A DNA stretch of 64,000 bases. It comes from an uncultured Collinsella sp. (lineage in GTDB: Bacteria; Actinomycetota; Coriobacteriia; Coriobacteriales; Coriobacteriaceae). Below the pieces are notes generated by a model that saw only the letters and a list, made by a program, of their open reading frames with translations, made no database searches and had not been told where the DNA came from. How positions within the stretch are numbered: the stretch's first letter is position 1; each line of letters begins with the position of its first letter. Below are positions 7,931 through 15,767 of the stretch, one piece after another. The position numbers and the translations under genes were made by a program. The DNA is taken from positions 14,230-78,229 of the forward strand of contig UQMV01000005.1 of NCBI GenBank assembly GCA_900542315.1, in the 5' to 3' direction.

Positions 7931-9532
7931 TCACGCGCCCCCTTTCTGGACGAGCCCATCCAAGAGCTTCTCCGAAAACAGGTTGCCGCGACCCAGCTGC
8001 CCGTCGGGATCGAGCTGGAGCTTGAGCCGCGCCGACTCGACCATGGCCTCGTGACCGTACATCGTCTCTAAGAAGCCCGCCTTGATCTTGCCGACGCCGT
8101 GCTCGGCAGAAACGGCACCGCCCATAGCCGTTACCTCCGCAGCCCACTGGGCAAACAGCTCGCCACCGCAACGGTAGTCCTGCGCATCGCGCGGCAGGAT
8201 GTTCACATGCAGATGGTTGCTACCGATGTGCCCCCAGGCAGCAGATTCAAGCCCGCTTTCGGCCAGTGTGCGGCGATAGAGGGCCACGACATCGGCAAGG
8301 CGTGCATTGGGCACCGACATGTCCGAACCCAGTTTGGTAATGGTGGGATCCGTGCGGCGACGCTCGTCGATAAGCATATTGACGCTCTCGGGGACCGCAT
8401 GGCGGAAGAACCGCTGGCACTCGCGATCAACCTCGGTGCGCGCGACCCATGTCGCATCGTCGCGGCCACCCGCAAACTCGAGCACCCATCCCAGGTGGTA
8501 CAGTTCCTCGGTCGCCTGGGCCTCGTCATCGCAGTCGAGCTCCACGTAGACACAGACCTTGGCGTCTTTGTCGAGCGCCGGCAGCGAGGCGAACGCGGTC
8601 GACTGCTCACGCTGACGACGCAGGATATCCAGGGCGCCCGCATCGAAATATTCGATGGCAGCCGCGTGGGACAGGACGGGGCGCACGGAATCGGTGAAGG
8701 ACACGGCCTTGTCTTCGCTGTCAAAGAAACAGCTCACGCCCCAAACGACCGCAGGCGCCGCCTGCAGGGCAATCTCGAGCTCGGTGATGACGCCGATTGT
8801 GCCACACGCACCGATAAACAGATCGATGGCATCCATATCGTCAGCAACGAAATAGCCCGAAGCATTTTTGGTCTTGGGCATGGTGTAGCCAGGAAGATCG
8901 AGCTCGAGCGTGTGGCCCTCTGCCGTCACGAGCGACAGGTGACGGTCCTGGGCAAAAACCTCGCCGCGCTGAAGCTCAAGCAAATCGCCATCAGCCAGCG
9001 CGACGTGGAGTCCCGTGATATGCGGGCGCATGGGGCCGTAAGCGTAGCTGCGGGCGCCGGAGGCGTTGCATGCCGCCATGCCGCCCAGACAGGCAGATGC
9101 CTCGGTGGGATCGGTGGGAAAGAACTGCTCGGGGGCATCTTGAAACTCATCGTAGGCCTCAAGCGATGCCTGGTCCCAACCAGCAGTCGGCAGCACCTTC
9201 TTGCTCAGCTGCTTGCGCAGCTCCGAGAGCACAACGCCCGGCTCCACGCGCAGCAGAAATTGGCCTTGTTCATCGCGGCGAAGGCCCAAGTAGCGATTCA
9301 TACGGGAAGTATTGAGGATATGCCCGCCGTGGGGCACGGCACCGGCGGCAAGGCCGGTTCGGGCGCCCTGAACCGTTACCGGGACACGCTCGGCATGGAG
9401 CTTTTCCAAAATGGCACGGACCTCGTTTTCCGTTGCCGGAAACGAGATGCTCGATGCTTCGCCCGATGCGCGAGACTCATCGCGACCATACTCTTCGAAC
9501 TCGTCGGTGAAGGGTTTGATGCTTGCAGACAC
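7931..9532 (-). CDS. FAD-linked 2-hydroxyacid (lactate) dehydrogenase, LctD/GlcD-like
   Basis: The 533 residues contain an FAD-binding type 4 domain (VTVQGARTGLAAGAVP, GGMAACNASGARSYAYG, IGACGTIGVITELEIAL) and a FAD-oxidase C-terminal domain with WGHIGSNHLHVNILP and AEHGVGKIK. Relatives oxidise D-lactate or glycolate. The gene is followed directly by etfB and etfA. That set matches the electron-bifurcating lactate dehydrogenase of acetogens (LctBCD), in which NAD-linked lactate oxidation is driven by reduced ferredoxin. The start is GTG 9532, preceded by AAAGGGGGAG. Glycolate or another 2-hydroxyacid is also possible as substrate. No lactate permease lies nearby. Confidence 0.85.
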   Translation of the reverse strand: MSASIKPFTDEFEEYGRDESRASGEASSISFPATENEVRAILEKLHAERVPVTVQGARTGLAAGAVPHGGHILNTSRMNRYLGLRRDEQGQFLLRVEPGVVLSELRKQLSKKVLPTAGWDQASLEAYDEFQDAPEQFFPTDPTEASACLGGMAACNASGARSYAYGPMRPHITGLHVALADGDLLELQRGEVFAQDRHLSLVTAEGHTLELDLPGYTMPKTKNASGYFVADDMDAIDLFIGACGTIGVITELEIALQAAPAVVWGVSCFFDSEDKAVSFTDSVRPVLSHAAAIEYFDAGALDILRRQREQSTAFASLPALDKDAKVCVYVELDCDDEAQATEELYHLGWVLEFAGGRDDATWVARTEVDRECQRFFRHAVPESVNMLIDERRRTDPTITKLGSDMSVPNARLADVVALYRRTLAESGLESAAWGHIGSNHLHVNILPRDAQDYRCGGELFAQWAAEVTAMGGAVSAEHGVGKIKAGFLETMYGHEAMVESARLKLQLDPDGQLGRGNLFSEKLLDGLVQKGGA

Positions 9533-9877
9533 GCGAACTCCCCCTTTAGCTAACTACAGTGTTTGCAGGGAGATGTTACCGCATCGTTTCGTCGACGTGT
9601 TCGAGACCGTCTCCATAATTGGCGATTTTTACGTTCGTGCAATTCGGCGAGTGGCTAGATTTCCTCGGCAGACGATGCTTTTGACACATATGGCCCCGCC
9701 GTCGCCGATCGCGTAAATGTCGCTCGAAAAAAGTTGGAGTATTTTTTGCCGCCTTTTACCTGCGGAGACGCCAATCCGTCAAGCATTTGGTCAGAAATTG
9801 GTCAAGTAGCGGCTGATACGGTCGGCGTCGACAGCCAAAACCGATAGAAGTTTTGGCCCAGAAGCAGGGAGGTTCCC
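9533..9877. other. Divergent intergenic region (345 bp), no gene seen
   Basis: This stretch lies between the dehydrogenase gene (minus) and the 98-residue gene (plus) and must hold both promoters. A TTGACA at about 9677 has no convincing -10 partner. The heptamer TTGGTCA occurs twice, at 9787-9793 and 9798-9804, on the same face of the helix (11-bp period) and may bind a regulator. I see no RNA gene or conserved open frame here. Confidence 0.5.
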
Positions 9878-10174
9878 ATGGCATATTACTGGCCCCAGTA
9901 CGGCATCGCCATCGAAGTCGACGACGATCCCCATCTCCTGCCTTTCGACGAAGAGGCATTCCCCGATACGGCGGTCTACCACGTTACTACCGATGTGATC
10001 TGCGACCCCGAGTCGTTCTCGGCGCTCGCCCACCACATCGCGCATACCCACGACATCGAGCTCCCTCCCGACTTCGAAGAGCTCGTCTACTCGCGCCGCC
10101 TGATGCTTCACATGCTCTTTGGAGCGGACCCGTCCACCTTTGCGCGCGTCTATACCGCCAAGGATGCCGCATGA
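9878..10174 (+). CDS. Hypothetical protein, 98 residues
   Basis: A small acidic protein with no signal peptide or membrane segment. GGGAGG precedes the ATG at ideal distance, and the stop overlaps the next gene's start (ATGA), so it is probably expressed. The segment WPQYGIAIEVDDDP resembles the IEVD core strand of PD-(D/E)XK or DUF559-type nucleases, but the protein is too short for a complete fold of that kind. It may be a remnant of such a protein. No function can be assigned. It opens a cluster of envelope proteins. Confidence 0.65.
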   Translation: MAYYWPQYGIAIEVDDDPHLLPFDEEAFPDTAVYHVTTDVICDPESFSALAHHIAHTHDIELPPDFEELVYSRRLMLHMLFGADPSTFARVYTAKDAA

Positions 10175-10680
10175 GCGCGAAGAGGCCACCCCACTTTGCA
10201 GGCCTGGGGCATCGCAAGAAGCTCATCGTTGCCTGCTTGGCCATCATCTGCGCCCTTGTCGCCGTAGGACTATACGCTTGGCAGTCGCAGCCCGTACCCG
10301 AGGCGGGCGCCTCAGTCACGACGGCCGAGGGCAAAACGCGTCAGGAAATCCAAGATGAGCTCGACGCCATCGTCCGCGACAACATGATGACGATTTCGGT
10401 CGCGCCGGTCGCTCAGCTGCAGGAGGACGGCAAGCTGCGCGTCAACGTGCAAAACGTCCAAGACAATAAATTTCCCCAGCGATTCCGCGTCATCCAAAAC
10501 GACGAGACCATGTACGAATCCGGCGTGGTCGAGACCGGCAAGACAATCGAGACGTGCCCCGCCGGCGACATCAAAGAAGGCGAGGCGTACATCGAGATCC
10601 AGGCACTCGATGCCAAGACCCTCGACAGCCACGGCAATCCGACACGTGTCAAGGTACGGGTTGAGCAAGCCGAGAACTAG
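10171..10680 (+). CDS. Membrane-anchored extracytoplasmic protein, unknown function
   Basis: The 169 residues start with a basic segment (KRPPHFAGLGHRKK) and one hydrophobic helix (LIVACLAIICALVAVGLYAW) without a clear cleavage site, so the protein is probably anchored with its C-terminal 130 residues outside. The outer part contains RQEIQDELDAIVRDNMM, then a predicted beta-rich module (KLRVNVQNVQDN, FPQRFRVIQND, GEAYIEIQALD). The start overlaps the preceding stop by ATGA. The protein may deliver or organise the secreted proteins encoded next, but this is inference from position only. Confidence 0.75.
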   Translation: MSAKRPPHFAGLGHRKKLIVACLAIICALVAVGLYAWQSQPVPEAGASVTTAEGKTRQEIQDELDAIVRDNMMTISVAPVAQLQEDGKLRVNVQNVQDNKFPQRFRVIQNDETMYESGVVETGKTIETCPAGDIKEGEAYIEIQALDAKTLDSHGNPTRVKVRVEQAEN

Positions 10681-10769
10681 CCTTCCGACCGACGCGGCAC
10701 CGCATGCAATTCACCAGCATTCGTCCAATCATCGCGGGGACGGCCCGCGGCGAATAGAAAGGAACGACC

Positions 10770-11369
10770 ATGGACATCACCAGGAACATGAACGGAGTCA
10801 GAGCGCTCGTCGTGGGCACAGGGCTCGCGCTCGCGCTCGCAATGAGCGCCGCCCCGACGCCAGCTATGGCAGCCGGGCGCGTTGGAACCACGAAGGTAAT
10901 GGTCAGGACCGAGATCGACAACGTTGAGTTCAAAGTTCCGACAGTTATTCCCTTCGTCGCCAAGGCCGACGGCACGCTTCAGGGCCCCTCAGAAGACGCG
11001 ACCACCATCGACAATCATTCGGCCTACGGCATCCATGTCACCAACATGAAGATCGACGCCATGAACACCTGGACCATTGCCGCCGACGCCAAGGCCGGAA
11101 CCGCGCAGAACTCCATCGACTTTAAGGTTGGCCCCGACGGCGCGCTCCAGAACGCCAGCGCCGCAATGCAGGGGACGGGCCTCGATCTTTCCAAGAATGC
11201 AGCCTTCGACATGGGCTACCAGGGCATTGCCGGCGGCACGGACAAAATCAAGCTCAAGACAAGCGGAAACGTCGCCCGCGTCACGCGCGACATCTTCCGC
11301 GTAACCGGCGAAGGCGATCAGGTTGCGACGATCACCTGGACGGTCGAGCCCGGTGCGCACACGGCATAA
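10770..11369 (+). CDS. Secreted protein, unknown function
   Basis: A protein of 199 residues with a classical signal peptide: a basic start, a long hydrophobic core (ALVVGTGLALALAMSA) and a likely cleavage after TPAMA. The mature part is beta-rich and begins with motifs such as VEFKVPTVIPFVAKADGTL and TIDNHSAYGIHVTNMKI. The pattern is like that of small surface or pilin-like adhesins, but no domain is recognised. AAAGGAAC precedes the ATG. The 3' end overlaps the next gene by 17 bases. Confidence 0.8.
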   Translation: MDITRNMNGVRALVVGTGLALALAMSAAPTPAMAAGRVGTTKVMVRTEIDNVEFKVPTVIPFVAKADGTLQGPSEDATTIDNHSAYGIHVTNMKIDAMNTWTIAADAKAGTAQNSIDFKVGPDGALQNASAAMQGTGLDLSKNAAFDMGYQGIAGGTDKIKLKTSGNVARVTRDIFRVTGEGDQVATITWTVEPGAHTA

Positions 11370-11634
11370 GGCCGTCGCCCTGGCCGCCGCCGTCAGCATC
11401 TTAGCGTTTGGGCCAGCCATGGCCTTTGCCCAGCAAGAACAGGCGCAGGCCGCCACGCAAGTGACGGTCGACCTCTCGGAGCTCGACCGCGACGACCGCG
11501 AGGAACCGTTGGCGCAGACAGGCGACAGACGATGGCTCTTGGCAGCAGGTGCCACAGCAGCAGGCGCAGGAACCGCCGGCCTCGGTCTGCACATCAAACG
11601 CAGCCAGAAACAAAACACGGACAGGCCGCACTAA
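11353..11634 (+). CDS. Short sortase-anchored surface protein (LAQTG motif)
   Basis: GTG 11353, inside the 3' end of the preceding gene, starts a 93-residue protein with a signal peptide (KAVALAAAVSILAFGPAMAFA). A short polar region follows, and then a cell-wall sorting signal: LAQTG, a hydrophobic helix (WLLAAGATAAGAGTAGLGL) and a basic tail (HIKRSQK). Sortase would attach the approximately 30 mature residues to the wall or to a partner. No sortase gene lies in the window. The start codon has only a weak binding site, so translation may depend on the upstream gene. Confidence 0.72.
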   Translation: MRTRHKAVALAAAVSILAFGPAMAFAQQEQAQAATQVTVDLSELDRDDREEPLAQTGDRRWLLAAGATAAGAGTAGLGLHIKRSQKQNTDRPH

Positions 11635-11652
11635 ATTAGCTAAGGAGACCCC

Positions 11653-13083
11653 ATGGCATCGAAGAACCTTTTGCCCGTCGTCGCACTCTGCGGCGCGCTC
11701 GCAACCGGAACGCCTGTCGCCGCTTGGGCGACTCCTGTCATGGCAGACTCCTTACCAGCGGCCCTAAGCTCCGCACCAAATCCGTCGAGCGCCATTGCGT
11801 GCAAGCGTTTTTCGATCGCACAGGCCGCAATCTCAACCTCGGGATGCCTTCGTCGTAATACGGACGGCTCGATAGTCGTGGATATCAAGCGTTCGAACAA
11901 GGCAAACGGCTCCCAGGCGGGGTGCGCCGTCTGCACGTGGCGCTCGGTTGCGCTCGATGCGGATGGCGATCCATGCAATTTAGAGCTGCGCATCGACATC
12001 GCTTCGGTCGATGACTCGGCGAACGGAGCGAAGGTCGCCTTCGACGGTACGTTTTTTGAGAAAGGAGGCAGTATATGTCTGGGCTGCGCCGCCGCGAATG
12101 CAGATGATGCGCAGCCCACCCTCTCATTCACGGCATCGTTGCGGCTGACCAAAGCCGGCACCGATGCCATCGCGGCGGGAGAAGCGTCCCTGCTGTTCTA
12201 CGCCGTCAGCGCCAAAGACACAGACGCTCATTTCGAGAAGCCAGCCGGATCACTCAGCCTTACACGAGGGATAGAGACAGGCCCTATTGAAATCGATGCC
12301 CACGCGCAAAGCAGGCAACGCATTCTTGCCGACCCGGCGCTTCTCGAAATGGAGTGGAACGGATCCGGAGCCATCGGAATTCTTCCCTCCGCGCTTGACG
12401 CCAAGACGCTCCCCTCAAACGACGAACCCATCAACGCAACCATACAAGAAGAGAGCGCGGACAAAGAAGCAGGTGCGGGCGACACGCCGTCGCCGACAAA
12501 CAGCATCCCAGCTTCTCTCGAAGCACCGAATGAGCCCGCTAACGATCCAAACGATCCCGAGCTCGCAGACAGTCTGGGGCTTGCTGATCCTCAAGAGATC
12601 GATGAAGGTAACTGCTGCGTGCTTGCCGCGCTCGACCACACAGAGGTCATCGACGCTGCGAACATCGAAGTTGCCGCCGCCAATCGGCCCGTCCGCAAGT
12701 CGGCTATCATCGCATTTCCCGAATCCATCGAAGTCGTCTTTTTGCCATCGGGCGAGGTCGTGGCCCCAACACTGCTCACCTTGTTGGGCGCCAAGAATAC
12801 TCGAAACGAAATTAAAAAGGTCACGGTTGTCGACCCCGCAACCACCGCCAAGCTGCGTCTATACGCCGTTGCTCCAGACGGAGGCAAGACCTTGGAATTC
12901 GATGGCGACACCCTCCTAGCCTGGCGACGTCTGGACATTATGGAAGACGTCTCGTACCAGATCGAACTCGAAGGGTTTGATCGTGCCCGCGATGCCAATA
13001 TCATCGCCGCGGCTATTGAATCCCCGCAGCGGCTTATGACACTGCGCTTTGAATACTATCCCTATGTCCCGACAACCACCTGA
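11653..13083 (+). CDS. Large secreted protein with internal low-complexity linker
   Basis: The 476 residues begin with a signal peptide ending near WATPVMA. The N-terminal domain (about residues 45-215) contains four closely spaced Cys (CAVC, CLGC) and beta-rich sequence (TLSFTASLRLTKAGTDAI). An acidic Pro/Asn/Glu-rich linker spans about 265-325, and a second beta-rich domain (about 335-476) follows, ending in an aromatic stretch (FEYYPYVPTTT). No membrane anchor or sorting motif is seen at the C-terminus. AAGGAGACCCC precedes the ATG. It closes the surface cluster and has no recognised family. Confidence 0.75.
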   Translation: MASKNLLPVVALCGALATGTPVAAWATPVMADSLPAALSSAPNPSSAIACKRFSIAQAAISTSGCLRRNTDGSIVVDIKRSNKANGSQAGCAVCTWRSVALDADGDPCNLELRIDIASVDDSANGAKVAFDGTFFEKGGSICLGCAAANADDAQPTLSFTASLRLTKAGTDAIAAGEASLLFYAVSAKDTDAHFEKPAGSLSLTRGIETGPIEIDAHAQSRQRILADPALLEMEWNGSGAIGILPSALDAKTLPSNDEPINATIQEESADKEAGAGDTPSPTNSIPASLEAPNEPANDPNDPELADSLGLADPQEIDEGNCCVLAALDHTEVIDAANIEVAAANRPVRKSAIIAFPESIEVVFLPSGEVVAPTLLTLLGAKNTRNEIKKVTVVDPATTAKLRLYAVAPDGGKTLEFDGDTLLAWRRLDIMEDVSYQIELEGFDRARDANIIAAAIESPQRLMTLRFEYYPYVPTTT

Positions 13084-13162
13084 GGCTTAAATGCTGCACA
13101 TCATTCCTAATACCACTTATATAACGTATTAGATGGGTTGCGATGTGCCTCGCATTTCGTTC

Positions 13163-13171
13163 TGCTACGAT
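13163..13171 (+). promoter_or_regulatory. Candidate extended -10 promoter for the DUF554 gene
   Basis: TGCTACGAT is a TG-n-TACGAT extended -10 element about 30 bases before the DUF554 start. The -35 region is weak. The call rests on this short match only. Confidence 0.35.
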
Positions 13172-13201
13172 TGCCACGTTGGCATCAATACAGGAGGACT
13201 C

Positions 13202-13918
13202 ATGCCGGGCTTGGGAACAATCATCAACGTTGTGCTTTTAGTTGCGGGCGGTCTTTTAGGATTAGCGGGCGGCCGCTTCATTACACCGCGCATCCAAGAC
13301 ACGCTCATGAAAGCATCGGGGCTGTGCGTCCTGTTTATCGGCCTGGGCGGCACCATGCAAAAGATGCTCATCATCGATGGAAAGGCGCTAGCGACCACCG
13401 GTACCACCATGCTCATCGTCTCATTTGCGCTCGGTTCGCTCATCGGCGAGGCCGTCAACTTGGAAGCTGCCATCGAGAACCTTGGCGAATGGCTCAAGCG
13501 CAAAACCGGCAGCGAGGGCGATAACGAGTTCACCAACGCTTTTGTCTCGACATCGCTGACCGTCTGCATCGGTGCCATGGCTATCGTGGGATCAATCCAA
13601 GACGGTCTGCTCGGCGACTGGTCCACGCTCGCCCTCAAGGGCGCGCTGGACTGCATCATCGTTTGCACCATGACGGCCTCGCTCGGACGCGGCTGCATCT
13701 TCTCGGCCCTGCCCGTCGCCGTGTTCCAGGGAACGATTACGCTGTTTGCCGGCGCGCTCTCCCCCATCATGACCACCGCCGCCCTCGACAGCCTATCGCT
13801 CGTGGGCTCTATGCTCATCTTCTGCGTCGGCGTCAATCTCATCCGTCCCCAGACCTTCCGCACGGCCAATATGCTCCCCTCCGTTGTCATAGCCGTCATC
13901 TACGCCCTCCTGTTCTAA
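13202..13918 (+). CDS. DUF554 family membrane protein
   Basis: A membrane protein of 238 residues with about seven hydrophobic segments. It matches DUF554 (YdfK-like): PGLGTIINVVLLVAGGLLGL at the start, then GSLIGEAVNLE, the NAFVSTSLTVCIGAMAIVGS segment, and LIRPQTFRTANMLPS near the end. These proteins are widespread putative transporters with no firmly established substrate. AGGAGGA lies 4 bases before ATG 13202; an in-frame ATG at 13133 lies upstream of the likely promoter and is rejected. Confidence 0.85.
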   Translation: MPGLGTIINVVLLVAGGLLGLAGGRFITPRIQDTLMKASGLCVLFIGLGGTMQKMLIIDGKALATTGTTMLIVSFALGSLIGEAVNLEAAIENLGEWLKRKTGSEGDNEFTNAFVSTSLTVCIGAMAIVGSIQDGLLGDWSTLALKGALDCIIVCTMTASLGRGCIFSALPVAVFQGTITLFAGALSPIMTTAALDSLSLVGSMLIFCVGVNLIRPQTFRTANMLPSVVIAVIYALLF

Positions 13919-13960
13919 ATCTATCTACATAGCGGTATCTCGAACACCTGTTTGATGCTG

Positions 13961-13969
13961 TGCTATGAT
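13961..13969 (+). promoter_or_regulatory. Candidate extended -10 promoter for the TerB/BrxD/helicase operon
   Basis: TGCTATGAT (TG-n-TATGAT) lies 37 bases before the GTG start of the TerB protein gene and is the only good promoter element in the 88-bp gap. The -35 region is weak, as is usual with extended -10 promoters. Confidence 0.45.
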
Positions 13970-14006
13970 ATGAGGTCACCGAAGCTGCGTTAGGAGAGGA
14001 GAAGCG

Positions 14007-15767
14007 GTGGCCGACCAGGACATCAAGATGCTCATCGAGCGCATTATGGCCGAGGCCCGGACCCATCAGTCCGCCCGTTTCTCACATGAAGTCTACGCAG
14101 ACGAGCCGATTCTCAAAACCGGTCGTCAGATGCAGAACTTCCTTCCCGACCAGTACCGCAAGATGCGCGAGATATCGCGCTGGCAGGATGACCCCAAAGG
14201 CGGTGCGGGACGCTGGCTTTCGGAAGCCGAACTTTTCTACCGCCAAGGCCAGCTGATGGCTGACTTTGAGGACGATTGCCCCTATAACGGTACGTTCAAG
14301 TCGTACTTCCCAACCTACAACGCCATGAGCGATCGCCAGCTGCGCGGGTACTTTACCTGGCGCGCACGGGTACGCCGCGGAACCGTCGAGGAAACGTCTA
14401 CGTCCTTTGCCTTTCTGTATCTCTATGAGCTGATTTGCGGCATTGGCGTAGATAATCCGCTCGATGGTTTTAACAAGATCAAGGCTTTTTGGGATGTCTA
14501 TTGCGCCTTCGAGCCCGGCATCGACCGGTTTGCGCGCGTGTGGCTGCAGGATTACGCCGTGTTCCACGGGCTCGACCCCAAGTTGCTTCGTGACTCTAAA
14601 ACCGTCATGTTCGATAACGCCCTTATCGAGCTGCGGCGCGCGGCACGAGACCTTGTACCGGCACCGGCACCGTCCGGCCAGACCCCTAAGCGTCGCAAAA
14701 CCTCCGAGCCCACGCTCCCCTTTCCGCCCGATGAGGTGCGCGAGGAGCGACTCATGGCCGCCATCAACGCCCTCTCCACGTACAACCTAAGTAACTCGCG
14801 GCTCGACCGCAGCCACCACCGCGATCTGCGCCACGTGGCATGCGCCGTGTATGTCCGCATGGCGCGCTACTATGACACGCACCGAAAGACCGGCATCGTG
14901 GCGAGTTTATTTGGGGAGGAGACGGCCATGCCCTACACCATGTTTGCCTCTGCCGTATTCTTTGCGCCCGAGCGCCACGAGGACTGCGAATATCGCCTGG
15001 ATCCTATCCATATCTACCGTTGCCAAAACGGCTTTTGGGAATGCATGCGTATCCACGGTAGTAGGCAAAAGAGCAGCAAGCTCGGTGAAATGATGCGCGC
15101 CTGCGACCAACGCCTGCGCCTGGCGCTGGACCCCGCCCATCCCCTTAAGGAAGAAAAGGTCCCCAAATATCTGGCCAAGATTATCGATGACGAGATTGTG
15201 GCATGGCTTTCGTGGGACGCCGCACACCAGCCCGTCAAGATCGATATCGATCTGAGTCAGCTGGGGCACATTCGGAGCGCCGCTGCGCAAACGCGCGAAG
15301 CGCTTTTGATCGATGAAGAGCGCGAGGACGGCGCACCTGTGGAAGCCGAGGCAGCGGACTCAGGGCAACCGGAAGCCGAGCCCGTAGCCGACGCGACGGT
15401 CGAGGCGGTCGCGGCACCCATTCGGCAGGACGAGACCGACGAGCCAACCATATCCACCGAACAGTTTGGTGTCGTGGCACCGCTTCTCGCGCCGACGCCC
15501 GCGTTCGCAGCTGTTGCGCCCGCTGACGCCACGAGCGAACTCGCACCCGCCGCAGACGCCTATCTCCGCGCGCTGCTCGAGCACAACGCAGTACAGGCGG
15601 AATCGGCGGTAGTGCAATCGGGGCAGAGCGAGGACATGCTCGTCGATACCATCAACGAAGCGCTCTTTGACCTGGTGGGCGACACCGTTATCGAATTCGG
15701 CGCGGCAGGACCGCAAATTATCGAGGATTACGAAGCAGACGTGAGAGGATACCTAGACCATGAGTGA
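14007..15767 (+). CDS. TerB_N / TerB_C domain protein (first gene of BrxD-helicase operon)
   Basis: A soluble protein of 586 residues. About residues 60-205 match TerB_N (MADFEDDCPYNG, YFPTYNAMSDRQLRGYFTWR, FLYLYELICGIGV, WLQDYAVFHGL). The C-terminal part matches TerB_C: VKIDIDLSQLGHIRSAAAQT near 415 and INEALFDLVGDTVIEF plus IIEDYEADVRGYL at the very end. Between them lies a variable, acidic, Ala-rich linker (about 435-545). No central TerB domain is obvious. Proteins of this kind are proposed to act in membrane-linked or nucleic-acid stress responses, but their biochemistry is unknown. The start is GTG with GGAGAGGAG upstream. The 3' end overlaps the ATPase gene by 8 bases. Confidence 0.83.
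   Translation: MADQDIKMLIERIMAEARTHQSARFSHEVYADEPILKTGRQMQNFLPDQYRKMREISRWQDDPKGGAGRWLSEAELFYRQGQLMADFEDDCPYNGTFKSYFPTYNAMSDRQLRGYFTWRARVRRGTVEETSTSFAFLYLYELICGIGVDNPLDGFNKIKAFWDVYCAFEPGIDRFARVWLQDYAVFHGLDPKLLRDSKTVMFDNALIELRRAARDLVPAPAPSGQTPKRRKTSEPTLPFPPDEVREERLMAAINALSTYNLSNSRLDRSHHRDLRHVACAVYVRMARYYDTHRKTGIVASLFGEETAMPYTMFASAVFFAPERHEDCEYRLDPIHIYRCQNGFWECMRIHGSRQKSSKLGEMMRACDQRLRLALDPAHPLKEEKVPKYLAKIIDDEIVAWLSWDAAHQPVKIDIDLSQLGHIRSAAAQTREALLIDEEREDGAPVEAEAADSGQPEAEPVADATVEAVAAPIRQDETDEPTISTEQFGVVAPLLAPTPAFAAVAPADATSELAPAADAYLRALLEHNAVQAESAVVQSGQSEDMLVDTINEALFDLVGDTVIEFGAAGPQIIEDYEADVRGYLDHE

Noticed and set aside
8099..9553. 484-residue plus-strand open frame opposite the lactate-type dehydrogenase gene
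   Set aside because: The minus-strand frame matches a known flavoprotein family along its whole length; the plus-strand frame is a shadow with no motifs.
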